In this document: positions 33,857-45,975 of the stretch, one piece after another
How the letters are laid out: the number at the start of each line of letters is the position of its first letter
How positions within the stretch are numbered: the first letter of the stretch is position 1
Origin: Ceratorhiza oryzae-sativae
Lineage: Eukaryota; Basidiomycota; Agaricomycetes; Cantharellales; Ceratobasidiaceae
Direction: 5' to 3'
Assembly (NCBI GenBank): GCA_030998015.1
Contig: JARWMV010000239.1
Location: forward strand, 1,426,001-1,490,000
Length of the DNA: 64,000 nucleotides
Translations under genes and position numbers: made by a program
The notes under the pieces: generated by a model
The model's database searches: none
What the model was told of the DNA's origin: nothing
The model's input: only the letters and a program-made list of their open reading frames with translations

Positions 33857-36800
33857 ATGGGCTGGCAGCCTCTCCCGCTGCTGCTCTACGGCTTTGCCGT
33901 CCACTCGCTCAATCCAAACCCAGACAGGCCCTCGTCCAGCGTCGGGCCCCCCCGGCTCGAACTCGACGCCATCCCCGAGCACGCTCCGCCCAACCCACAC
34001 CTCGCGCGTCTCGATGTCGGAGACGAAATCTACGCGTTCGAAGTGTGGAAAGACGAAAAGGGTGGCCAGACCTGGTATCGAGGGTATGCTATTCTTCCCT
34101 GCTGTTTTTCAGACAATGTTTTTGCTCAGATGAACGTTAGGTATATTGTTTGCACGTCCAACACACCTTCCGCGCCCACTCCAGCGCCCGACCCTGTTCC
34201 CAACGCGTTGCTGGGTGTCCCGCCTGCGCCAGAACCCACAGCCGTCGAGGACCCCCAGGTGACCATCGGCATCTTCCCCGCCTCGCATGTTCACGTCCGA
34301 GACGAGCTCCCAGACGCAGAAGGCCGTCTCGCCCATATCATCGCTCAAGCTCGAGCCGTCTCACCAGTGGCTGGGGCCGGAGCGGGAGGGTTTCACATGG
34401 CCACCTTGCGCGAAGATGATGAAATGTCCCTCTCTGATCTCCGTCAACAACAGCAGTATCAACAGTCGAATAAACAAGAAGCCCCCCGACCGACGCTCAA
34501 GTCTGGTGACGAAACAGCCTCTGGCTTGGTCGAGCCTTTGGTTGACGAAATTGCATCTGCATTGCGAGAATGGCATGCCCGTCTGTTTTCCTACCTCTCG
34601 AGACGAGATTATCGGACCTTTACTGCCGTGCGGGAACACATCGACGCTCTTCATCTAGGTCGCCGCCAACTCCTCGCGCGTGCTATAAGCGCAGACGAAG
34701 CCGTCGCGCTCCGTCGAGAGTGTGTAATGCGCCTTGTCCGAGGAAACGTTGCGCAGGGACTTGACGTACTCGTTCGGCACCCTGCAGGAGGCGCGCTCGT
34801 TGGCGTTGAAGTGGACTTTACACCACCTCTCAATTCTAAACGGCCGGACCCGATACCCAACAACTCAAACTGGGTATCTACGATTCGGATGTACGCCATG
34901 CAAAGCGCTCTAGCTTACATCGACGCCCAACCATCTGGATACAAATCCAGTGCCTTGGGTCCAGTCCAAGACCTCTTCATCCCTCCCCCTCCTGTTTCCG
35001 AACCAGCCAACCCGAGACCCAAATTTTTCCATCTGCTGTTGGATCTACGTGCATTCGTCGCAGCACCGTGCGCACCCGGCGAATTCACCGAACTGTTTTT
35101 CAGCATCTATTCCAAATCCGCTGCAGCGTTTGTCACCGAAGACTTTTGCGTCGTTCTCAACAGGAGCGGTGTACGCGTTGGGAGCGAGGACGACGCAAAC
35201 CCACTTTCCCCAAGGGAACGATCAACCAACGACTTGTCCGAGTTTGGGGCCCTGCAACATAACCCTTCATCCCTCGCCCTGTCACTCAACCTTTCTCCAC
35301 TCTCTCCGTCTGCGTCTTCTGGTGCCATTCGGACTCTGTTCACCGATCTGGGTGCACATGATGTAGCCGAAGGTCTGGTTCTAGTCTGTCGAATCGTGCG
35401 AAGGGGTGGGATGAAACTGGCTCCCGATGGCGAAGGCGTGCCTACCCCCGAAGCAAACCCAACCATGGGTCCGATCAGTGAATCTTATCCTAGCGCTGGT
35501 GCAATGTCCGAGGTTGGCCACGGAACCCCTCGCGACTATCCTACCATCGGAAGTGCAAGGACCGACAGCGGGATGCGACGGGGAAGCGAGCCCATGTACA
35601 GAAGCGTATGGGAGGACAGTGTCAGCCAACTAGAGGGTCGAGCAAAGGCTGCCAAGGCCAGCAACGGCACGTCAACCGGTTTAGGACGAAAGGGAACGGT
35701 TCGAGCCCCAGGTGGCACAGTTGGAGAGGAGGAAGAGCCGCTGAGGAGGCCGTTTGGATGTGCAGTGTTGGAGCTGGAGGGTGTGTTGGGACCTATGGTG
35801 GCTGAGCATGCGACTGGCGGGGTGGGAGTGGGTGCGGGTGTAACAGTTGGGAGCGGTGTTGGCGTTGGACCGGCGAGAGAGTACACGATGCCGATATTCG
35901 TTCCGACGGACGAGGCGCGGTTTAGCACGCTCCATCAGGATATTTTGAGAGGACATGGACATGCTGTTGAAAAGAGTCCTCGGTGAGCTTTTGATCTGCC
36001 TGTGGAGATTTTCGAGCGATTAATTAGGATATATGCGCAGGGCTGACATGCTGGCTATCACACTGAAAGCATTCTACGGAGACAGTATGACCATCGTTCA
36101 TGAAAACCCCTCCCTCCTCCACTCTACACCCCTCACCTCGCGCCTCGGGTTCCCAGACGTCGTATTCCCGGGCGACATTCGCAACGACGTATTCATCAAA
36201 CTCTGGTCGGGCGAGTTTCAACATGCGACCGGAAGCTCCAGTCTCGGACGAACGCGTAAATCTATTGGTGGCTTTATGGGGATGGGCGGAGGCATAGGTC
36301 CGCCGAGTGTTGAAGTCAGCGTCGAAGTCAGAACTCGGACTGGGCGAGTCGTGGAACGGTCGCTGAGTGGCGGCGCCGGGGAACTGCCGAGGACCAAGTT
36401 TAGGAGCATGGTCTTTCACAAGAATACAACCCCTTCATTTGGCGAGCTGGTTAAAGTCCAGTTACCTGAATCGACCAGGAGAGATGGAGAGGAAGAAGCC
36501 GACCATCTGTTCTTCACGTTTCGAAATCGACGGGGTCCAGCATTTGCGTTTGCGTATCTCCCGCTGTTCCCAGACGGGCGTGCGTTTGTGCCAGACGGGA
36601 CACACAGACTTGTGCTCTATCGTTCGGAAAAGATTGGGAATATCACACCGAAAGAATACTTTTCTGCACCTGCGTCGACGGCTGCTCCAGGAACCCGAAT
36701 CGAACTTCCTCCTACCCTCCAACGAACACTCCAGCCAACCCGCGATGCGCTCATCGTGCGCTCGTTCCTGGTCTCAACACGATATACTCAAAATGGGACG

Positions 36801-39800
36801 TTGCTGGCGTTGCTCAATTGGGAGCAGATCGGAGACAAGGACGAATTGGCCGAGGTGTTGAGCAAGTTTACGTTTGTCGGCGAAGTCGAAATCGTCAAGT
36901 TTCTCCGAGACATTTTCGATGCTCTCTTTGCGGTGTTGGTCTCGGCTCTCAATGCTCGAGGCGAGTTAGACGATCTCGTCTTCTCGGCGCTCGTCACGGT
37001 GCTAGGAATCGTTCAAGACCGCCGTTTCACAAACTTCCAGCCCGTGCTGGACGTATATATCGACAAACACTTTGGGTGTGCTGCCGCCGCAGGGCACATG
37101 ATTCATTCGATGAACCGGTTGTTGGTTGGTGAGGAAGCTGGCAGCCCGTTGCGCGCAGCGTTGAAGGTCTGGCATTACGTATTTCGGTTTATTGTCCGGG
37201 CGAGGCAGTTACAGCAGGCCCATGAGGTCGGGATGGGTGTCACGTCAGAGCATTTGGAGGGCGCGTTTAAGCGCGAATTGATGGTGAGTATCTGTCATGG
37301 ATTCAAAAAAGCACGAGCTAAACTTGGCTTTAGGCGCACCTGAACGAAGTAAACAAGGTCATGGCTGGCACTTCTCCCGATATAATCGGCACGCAAACCA
37401 TTGCACTTCAACACTTTACTTCAATTCTCCCGGACCTAGCCACCACATTTTCGAGTGCCGAACTCGTCGGATCGTCACAGGCTTTGCCAACTCGCTCGTC
37501 AGCACCAAGGGTAAACTCGTCATCTGGAAGCTCCTCATGTACACGCAAATCGTCCGGAGCTTTGTGTTCGATGACCCGAAATCGCGCTCACTCCTCGTCG
37601 AGTCGATTATTAGCTGGATCAAGCCTCACTTTGGCAAATTTAACGAGTTTACCATGACCTCTGCGGGCGACTCGGATGCGACGCGCGATGGAGCTCGAGT
37701 TGGATGGTTGGAGACTACTCGGCTGTGTATCACGGTTGTGGCAGTCATGCTGGACAAGCTTCAGGCGTGTTTGGTCGATCCTGTCATCCGAGCGGACAGG
37801 AGGCTGTTTAGGCAAGAAGAGGATAATGTCGAGTTTTTGCTCTCACTGTTGCCAAGGTACGCCGTTTCTCTAGTTGTATGCTTGAATAGGTGTGCTGAAC
37901 GAGTATTAGGATTCTCGAGTCGTATCAGGTGTTGAGTAATCCTGAAACAGCAAAGGTCTTAGAACGGGTTCGAGCACTGCAACGACCGCAACTGCTGTTC
38001 CGACTGCTTTCCCTGCTTCATATCCATTCTCGCTTTTATCGCTCCCCCCGAACACGGCCAAGTCCCCCATCTGGACGGGAGTCGCAGCGGCTGAAGAGAG
38101 CGTGCAACTGTTCAACTGCACACTTGCGGAGATTGCCACGGTGTTCCTTACGCTCATCCAGTCTAGCCCACGCAAACATTTGCTCGGATTCCTCGAGTCG
38201 ACACTAGACATCGAAGGTCGTGAGCACCTGGCAAAATTCATGAGCTTGTTCTTCAAAGTTGCCATTTCGATACTCCACTCGGATGCATTCCCGGCAAATT
38301 GGTTGAACGTCAACGTAATGGCACACAAGATTATCCTCAAGATGGCGGATCCGGTCGCAGTTATGCTCACGCGCGAATTTATCCCCGAGGAAAGTAGGGC
38401 GGACGAGTTTGATGCGGCGCTGTGGTATGATGCCTTTATGACGCTCATGTCATTGTTGTCGAGTGACCAGCTTGTCATTGAGGAGTTTAGCCCTCAGGTG
38501 AGTTGTCTGTTTGGTCTGGTACAAACGCCGGGAGCTGATAGTTTCACAAATCAGAAACGACGTGCAGTGTGGAGACTCGCAGGAGATTTGCGCGGCGAGG
38601 GAGCAAACATTCTATTGCGATTGTGGCAAGCGATAGGATGGGATGAAGCCGTTTCGGCTCAAGCGGGCGTGATTACGCGCTACGGGGTAGGTTGGAATTG
38701 CCTTGGTCTATGATTCATACTTCACCTGGATTGACAGGGTTATCAAATCACGTTGGCGTCGCTCGTCGATCCCGTCCTCGATCTTTGCCTAAGCCACCAT
38801 GATCAGCTCCGGAACAACGCGGTACAAATCCTTTATTCGATGATCGTATCAGAGTTTCACGTGAACGGCCACTTCGAGTGAGTGCATACGCGTGATTGCC
38901 TGTATCAAGCTGACGCGTGTATTTCAGCGACATCGAGCATCGGCTAGTAAACAAGTTGGACAAGCTTTACATGTCCGACTCGAAGGGGGACGACATTTCG
39001 CGCTCGTTCTTTGTCAGCCAACTGCGTGGCCTGTTCGATTCATCCTCACTCGACCCGGTTCTACGCAGCCGCGTTGAGGAATTCCTTGACTCTGTGAACC
39101 TCTTCCTCGATCTCCTCATGAACGTTCGTGAGCTTCCGGATGGTGACGAGTATCAAGACGACCGAGTGATTGCCACGCTCCGACTCATGAACTACACGCG
39201 CAAGATTGGGCGTGACGAGATGTACATCAAATATGTGCATCAACTCGTTAATATGCACCTCACCAGCGAGAATTATGTCGAGGCGGCGTTGACGCTCAAA
39301 TTGCATGCAGACCTGCACGAGTGGGATTTGCATGCGTTTGTAGAGGCGTTGCCAGAGCTGGATTTGCCGCGGCAGTCTCAATTCGCGCGCAAAGAGGTTT
39401 TGTATCTGCTGATCATTGAATATCTGAGTGAGTCCCTATACTTTTTTAAGATGAAATGATTATTCTGATGTACTGTAGGCAAAGGCAAAGCTTGGGAAAC
39501 TGCAGTCGAAATTTGCAGAGAGCTGGCAACCCAGCACGCGGAAGTTTCATTTGACTAGTAAGATAATTCTCATCTCACAGAGAAAAAGGGCTAATACCTC
39601 TTCAAAGTCGACGATTAGCAGAAATTATGGTTCATCAGGCCGCACTCTTGGAGCATATAGTCACAGACCAACGCTACTACTCAGAATACTTCCGAGTCGC
39701 TTTCTATGGAAATTTCCCGGCCGCATTGCGTGACAAACAGTTTATCGTAAGTTTTCGCTTGCCTCTATTTCTTTTGAGCTAACATTGTGTGAAGTACCGA

Positions 39801-41400
39801 GGCTACGAATGGGAGAAATTTGGTGCATTCTGCGAGCGGATGTTGAACAAGGTAGATTTGGTCTGAAACTCAACGCTACCCCAAGTTGACATTGGGATAT
39901 TCTAGCACCCCGAAGCAACACTCCTTAGAACAACAAGTGAACCGCCAGATGATGTGCGGAACGGCACCTCTCAGTATATCCAGTGCATTGCCGTCACGCC
40001 AGAACCAGACCGAACACTTCCTGTTTTCACGAATCCAGATGTTCCAGTAACCATTCGGACCTATTATGAGCATAGGCATGCATATGAATTGTCTTCTCAT
40101 CAACGGGCCAACTAACGCAATTCTAGCTCTCTGAACCAGTTCAGCTTTGTTCGCCGTTTCGTGCCTGAAGGCCGCAACAGCCGAAGCAACGATGCACGAG
40201 ACATATGGACCGAAAAAACTCTGCTCACGACCGAAGAAATGTTCCCCACTGTTCTTCGGCGCTCATGCGTGATCGACGTGCAAGTTACGCAATACTCGCC
40301 TGTCGAGAACGCACTGCAGGACGTACGTGCTAAAACATCCGAACTCGCCGCCCTTGCACACCGATACACTGGGCTTGCTAAATCTGGTGCAGCCGTGTCA
40401 ACCAATGCACTTTCCATGGCATTGAATGCCGTTGTGGATGCCGGTGCGGGTGGAAGCGTGAGCTTGTTCAGGGAGGTGTTTATGGGTGGAGATTACGTGG
40501 CTAGCCATCCTGGGAGTGCCGAGTCGATACATCAACTAAAGGTTGCAATTGATAACCAGGTACGTAGTAGGTTGAAACATCTGTAATTTGATCTAATTGT
40601 TTGTTACAGGTACGGCTAATTGACCAGTGCCTCCGGCTTCATGAGGAACTATGCCCACCGGAGATGTTACCATTCCATGAGAGTAGGTTGTTGTTCACCC
40701 TACATCCACCTTATACTAATTTCCTCTTCTAGCCCTGGTTCGCTTCTTCCGCAAAAACTTCCACGATGAGATCCAGCGTCTCTCATCCTCCAACCCATCC
40801 GAAACTCATCTTCCTCTCAACCCTCAGCATGGAACCGTGGCGTCTTTCCCTCGACCCGTTACGGTCAATACAAATCAGTATGATGCAGCATCATCTACAT
40901 ACCCCAAACGATCCGAATCTTCGGCCCCACGTCCTTCTTTCTCTACCAAGCGCGGTCACTACCCTACCCCTTCTGTCTCGTTATCTATCCCTATCTCGCT
41001 CTCCACTTCCCTCAGGGAACGAATCAACTCGCCTACTGAGAACTCGCAAGCGTATCCATATTCGAGATCCCCTCCACCCCCACTGCCAATGCATCGTATC
41101 GACACTACACAAAACGGAATGGGCCAGTACTTGACGCCCTTGCAGCAGAATCTTGCTCATTTGACCAAGTATGGGCTTTCTGCGCCAGGCGTTTCACCAA
41201 ACTCGAACGGGTATAACGGTGCAGCTGGAACTATTCCCCCATCGTCCCCGGAAACGACATCAAATGGATCGTTGATCAATGTCGGTGTTGGCGCTCCAGG
41301 ACGGTCGCACAGTATTCGAGACAATAATTCGATATTCTCACATAGGACAAAAGAAAGGTTGTCGCGATTGGGTACCCTAGGATGGATAAAGCGCGAGTAG
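33857..41400 (+). CDS. DCK1: DOCK-family guanine nucleotide exchange factor (SH3, DHR1, DHR2)
   Basis: The product has the CDM/DOCK180 layout and should activate a Rac/Rho-type GTPase at the membrane with an ELMO partner. An N-terminal SH3-like domain (VGDEIYAFEVWKDEKGG, then WYRG-YIVCTSN, VTIGIFPASHVHV) needs a 61-base intron to be whole. A helical DOCK N-region follows (EIASALREWHARLFSYLSRR). The C2-like DHR1 spans about 36000-36800 (HENPSLLHSTPLTSRLGFPD, NDVFIKLWSGEF, FRSMVFHKNTTPSFGE, LFFTFRNR). DHR2 is at 38900-40700 (LVNMHLTSENYVEAALTLKL, FYGNFPAALRDKQFI, YRGYEWEKFGAFCERM). The C-terminus is Ser/Pro-rich. The protein exceeds 2000 residues in many exons. A longer in-frame ORF starts at 33716, but that would overlap the divergent ATPase coding sequence, so the ATG at 33857 is chosen. 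Confidence 0.93.
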
Positions 41401-41697
41401 TCCCCCGCTTCACCCGCCATCTTCATACATGTTTTCTTTCTTTTCATCCGGATTAGTATGACGCGTTCTTTTGTCTTTTGTCTTATGTTGGTGTCTCTAT
41501 TCGTTCGTTCATATCGATTCTTGGTTTTTCGGGAACGACATATATCTTACCCTATCGCTATCGGGATGACTCCCAAGTTTTGATTTCTGTACACTTGTAC
41601 CGCGAGCAAGTCAGCCTTGCATTTCATATGATGATACCTGATGTATGTTCGATTAATAAAAAAGCATCACGGATCCGCTATACATAAGTAAGCTAAG

Positions 41698-42156
41698 CTA
41701 GCGTTTGGCTTGATTGGCAGCCTCCTTGCGTGTTGCATCCTCCAAAAGTTGCGTATCAACGCCGCTAGCCGGCAGTTGGACGTATCTAATAACCGAACCG
41801 CGAATGAAACAGTTCTTCACAGCCATCTGTCGACTCAGTTGGTAAATGAGGTAACGGGTCGCGGGTAGTACACCTACCATGTGCGGATGCCGTGCCTCAT
41901 CGTGAACTTTGATTGCGTCTAGCCTGACGTTCAAGAATCTGATTCACTCAAGTCAGATTTAAGCAAACAGGTCAGTTCTTTCGAAACTCACTGGTCGACC
42001 GATTTAAGAATTCCAGTGATCGAGAGGTCATTCTTGAGCTCAACGGTGACCTCCTGGTCGGTCAAAGTTTTGAATACCGAAAAAATCAACTAGATGAATA
42101 ATCTGGATCAGTCTGTCAGTACAAATGTGGATAGACAGATAAACTGCATGCACCAT
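41698..42156 (-). CDS. LSM2: U6 snRNA-associated Sm-like protein LSm2
   Basis: LSm2 is a subunit of the LSm1-7 (cytosolic mRNA decay) and LSm2-8 (nuclear U6) rings. Exons 42156-42154, 42089-41992 and 41938-41698 join to 113 codons. The protein reads M-LIFSVFKTLTDQEVTVEL, SITGILKSVDQFLNVRLDAI, then CFIRGSVIRYVQLPA, which carry Sm motifs 1 and 2 with the LSm2-type DQFLN and IRGS. The tail is basic (ATRKEAANQAKR). The first exon is only the ATG. Without the 64-base first intron, the ATG would read into an unrelated frame. The LSm2 N-terminus in other species starts M-L-F-F-S, so the join is well supported. Confidence 0.93.
42154..42156 (-). other. LSM2: Start-codon-only coding exon of LSM2
   Basis: The ATG is followed at once by a GTGCAT donor, and the next exon begins TTG ATT TTT TCG after a CATCTAG acceptor at 42090-42091. 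The joined start MLIFSVFK matches the family. Confidence 0.7.
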
Positions 42157-42367
42157 TGTTGTGGACTGGACGAGGTGAAGATGCAATTTGAATTTGATCG
42201 CGTGATTGGCCGGGCCAGCCAGCTCATGATTCGGTCTACTCCGAGTCACCCGTATGCTACATACCCTTGTAGTGGTTAAAAGGAGACCAGCTCTACCTAG
42301 ATACCTCATCCGCTCGAGAATCCCTCCTGTACTAAGCTTTCGTTGCGGATTTGCAAACCTATCCAAG
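42157..42367. promoter_or_regulatory. Divergent spacer, LSM2 and cysteinyl-tRNA synthetase
   Basis: The start codons face apart across 211 bases. A possible leader for the synthetase stays open back to 42254, but no conserved sequence supports translation from there. Confidence 0.5.
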
Positions 42368-45241
42368 ATGGCGGACAAACCTCGTCCGGAATGGATACAA
42401 CCTGTGCACAGCGATGAGCCGACACTGAAGGTCTACAACTCGTTGACCAAGACCAAGGTATTTGGATTTTATACCTTATGGCTTTTATCACGAATTTACC
42501 CGTTTTTTCCCATACCCTCTTAGACCGAGTTCATCCCTAGAAAGGGCCGCAATGTCACTTGGTACAATTGTGGTCCGACAGTATACGACTCAAGTCATAT
42601 GGGACATGCACGGTGGGCTATACTATCGGACTTATTATTCATAAAAGGGACTATTGACAGTTTTTCGTAATCGTAGGAATTATCTTACACAGGACATCAT
42701 TAGAAGAATTTTGACTGATTACTTTGGATATGATGTTCATTTTGTGATGAACATTACGGATATTGATGACAAAGCAAGTGGATCGTCATTTGCCCCTGCT
42801 CATTTTACTGATGTGAGCCATAGATCATTATCCGAGCACGACACCAATATCACCTGGACGCACTTTCAGACAAAAACCCCACCATCACACCGAATCTCAT
42901 TATCTTGATCGAGAACGCTTGGTTAACATACTTGCACAAACAGCTTCCCAAAGGTTTGGAAGACAAGAGTGTCATCGTACAAGGCCAAGAGCTCGCATCA
43001 TGGCAAAAGATTGAGGAGCTTGCCAAGAACAACACTTGGGTTCAGGCCGGAAACGCTCGGGACGAAAAGTTTTCTATGCATATAAAAGCGTTGGTATGCC
43101 TCGTTCTTGTTATTTGGATGATCTCGCTTAACGATTTCCAATGCAGCGAGATACCCATTTCGCACTTTCTGCCGCTCGCTCTGACCCATCAAGCTCTACT
43201 ACTCCATCCAAGCCTCTCATTGCAATTTGTGCCCCTATTCTTGCACCCTACCTTGATGCACAACATCTCGCTCAGCCGAACCCAACTCCCATTCCTTCAC
43301 ACCTGACCCGTGCGCTCTCGTCCTATTGGGAACGTGCATTCATGCGTGATATGGACCTCCTGGGAGTCCGCAGACCCGACACCCTGACTCGCGTAACCGA
43401 ATACGTGCCTGAGATCGTGTCTTTCGTACAGAAGATTATTGAACGCGGGTGGGCTTACGAAGCGGGAGGGAGTGTCTATTTCGACGTGCGCGCATACGAT
43501 GGCGTGAAAAGTAAACACGCAGACGCGGATTGGCAGCACGTTTATGCCAAACTTCAGCCTCACTCGAAAAATAATACAGCTTGCTTGAAGAAGGCGAGGG
43601 AGCACTCAGTGCGGGTGGAGACACGAAGCGCTCGCCTGCTGATTTTGCATTGTGGAAGCGGTCTAAACCGGGTGAGCCTGAGTGGCCGAGCGTATGGGGG
43701 CCCGGACGGCCTGGGTGGCATATTGAGTGCTCGGTAATGGCCAGTGCAATTTTGGGAGACGGGATGGATATCCACTCTGGAGGAATTGATCTGACATTCC
43801 CTCATCACGACAACGAAATTGCGCAGAGCGAGGTGCGCACGTTTTTTCTCGAGTTCATGAGACTAAACCTAAAAGGAGCCCAGGCGTACCATGACTGCCG
43901 CCAATGGGTCAACTATTTTTTGCATACAGGACACTTACACATCGAAGGCCAAAAGATGAGCAAGTCGCTGAAGAATTTTATTACTGTTGAAGTATATTTT
44001 TCGCACATAGTCGTCTCCAGCCTCTTAGTGATATAATGCTCCCGCAGGATGCTCTCAAAATGTACACCCCTCGCCAAATTCGTCTTGCATTCCTCGCTCA
44101 GCCTTGGAGCGCTAAGATGGATTTCAAGGAGAGCCTCATGGTTGAAGTTAGATCGCAGGAAACCGTCTTTAACGTAGGTCCTATCGTGTCTCTGAATATC
44201 TGTAGATCTTATATTCATGTCTTCTAGAACTTCTTTGCTCTGGCCAAGGCACTCATAAGTGACGAAGAAGCCGCAGCAGAAAAGCCACCTATTGAGGAGC
44301 CCAGGCACAACTATGGAGAAGCTGAAGCTGAGCTTACAACTTTGTACGTTCGTTTCGAAATGCCGGTGGCTAAAGCTCAATACTACGACTTAGCCTCTCA
44401 CAAACCCAGCACGCGTATCGAGTAGCCCTCTCCGACTCATTCAACACTCCGAAGCAATGCAAAAAGTCCTGGACCTTGTTTCTCGTGCTAATGTGTATGT
44501 TGCACGCGGCAGGTCTCGCGTGAATGTTGGCGTAGTGTCCCACGTTGCTCGCTGGGTGACCACTGCTCTCAAGGTGTTTGGTCTTGGCGACAACATCTCC
44601 GGGAACATTGGATGGGGCGGAGACGATGAGGGGGCTGGAGGAGCTGTTGATGTCAGTGAGTTGGTAACCTGATTAAACCCGGACTAATATCAGCGCATAT
44701 AGCGGGAAGGGCTGCTAATGCCTTATCTGCGAACGATGTCTGGCTTCCGAGACTCGGTTAGGCAGCTTGCTATGTCTGGGGCTTCTGCCAAGGATATCTT
44801 GAAATTGTGCGACAAACTCCGGGATGACGATTTGATTCCCCTAGGCGTTGTTTTGGATGATCAGGACGGTGAGTGAGCCCAGCGCTCCGAAATGTTAGCT
44901 TACTTTCCTGACACTATTCTACAGATGGGAAAGCGCTTGTCAAGCTAGTTTCTCCGGACACTCTTATCAAAGCGCGAGACGAAAAACGCGCGGCATTAGC
45001 CGAAAAGGATGCAAAGAAATCAGCCCAGGCCGATGCAGCCAAAGCTAAGCAACTTGCCAAACTGGAGCGTGGCAAGGTTCCGCCGTCTGAGATGTTCCGT
45101 CCGCCAAACGTGCCAGAGGGTACTTACGGATCCTGGGACAGCAACGGTGTGCCGCTGACCGATGGCCAAGGGGCCGAACTCACGAAAAATAAAGCGAAGA
45201 AACTTTTGAAGGATTGGGAAATTCCAGGCGAAGTTGCATGA
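42368..45241 (+). CDS. Cysteinyl-tRNA synthetase (one frame break)
   Basis: The class I enzyme charges tRNA-Cys. The HIGH motif is HMGH, in [34 protein letters not shown] follows, joined across a GC-AG intron at 42774-42823. Next come [62 protein letters not shown] (zinc-site His residues), and KMSKS in [14 protein letters not shown]. The tail is rich in Lys and Ala. The gene has many exons and ends at 45241. At about 43560-43590 the conserved sequence changes frame between YAKLQP and [10 protein letters not shown]: one base seems to be missing. An alternative 87-base intron would restore the frame, but it would delete the conserved [10 protein letters not shown] block. I see only one synthetase gene here; whether it also serves mitochondria is not clear. 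Confidence 0.92.
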
Positions 45242-45975
45242 GGATTGGAAGGCTTGGTCAAGATCAGGCTGAGCTATGAAGTGTATGCGTTCTCGAAAAC
45301 CGATCCAGATATTATCCTCTAGGATCCCATACACAGGAATGAATCCTTTCTATTTCTATTTGGTTAATAATAGCAGTCAGTATGCCTGACATCAAGTTGT
45401 TCATGAGCTCCTGATTATATAAGACCCACTGAAGTGGCTTGAAATGAATTCCCTCCAACAGTGCCTTTTGCATGCCAATCTGAGCTCTGGAACTCTGTAT
45501 ACCCATGATGTCCCATTTTTTGGGAGTGCATGGGTGGATGCATTTTGAGATTCTAGCGGTATTTTAATCCATGTCTTTATTGTCAAAAGTTCAGCAGGTA
45601 TGTGGAGAACATAATAATATGCTTTTGGTTGTAGAGCCTCCGTGCCAGCCAGAATTTTTTCCATCGCATTTGGGCTCTTTGATTATCTTCGGTGCAGTTC
45701 TCGCTCCCTTTTTGGTCGCCACAACTTTTTGAACTGCAAGATGAAATTGATATCGATCCAGACCCATGATAGTCCCAGATCTGGAAGAGAATGCAATGAG
45801 TCCAACCAATCAGCAGCCGATAATCTGTTTTGCCCGCTTCGTAGGCTGGCCAAACATTAAACGGGGCTACCAGAGGTCCTACAATTCCTTGTTGCTGCTC
45901 GTTTGGCGAGCTTCATGTGGCAAGGCGCAATGCAAGCCACTCTGGCTATCTTCTCCCCTCTACCACCTTCCTGTC
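45242..45975. other. Spacer between synthetase and DUF2828 gene
   Basis: It holds the 3' end of the synthetase gene and the promoter of the next. The frame of the following gene stays open back to 45766, but the residues there lack family character. No other feature was seen. Confidence 0.4.
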
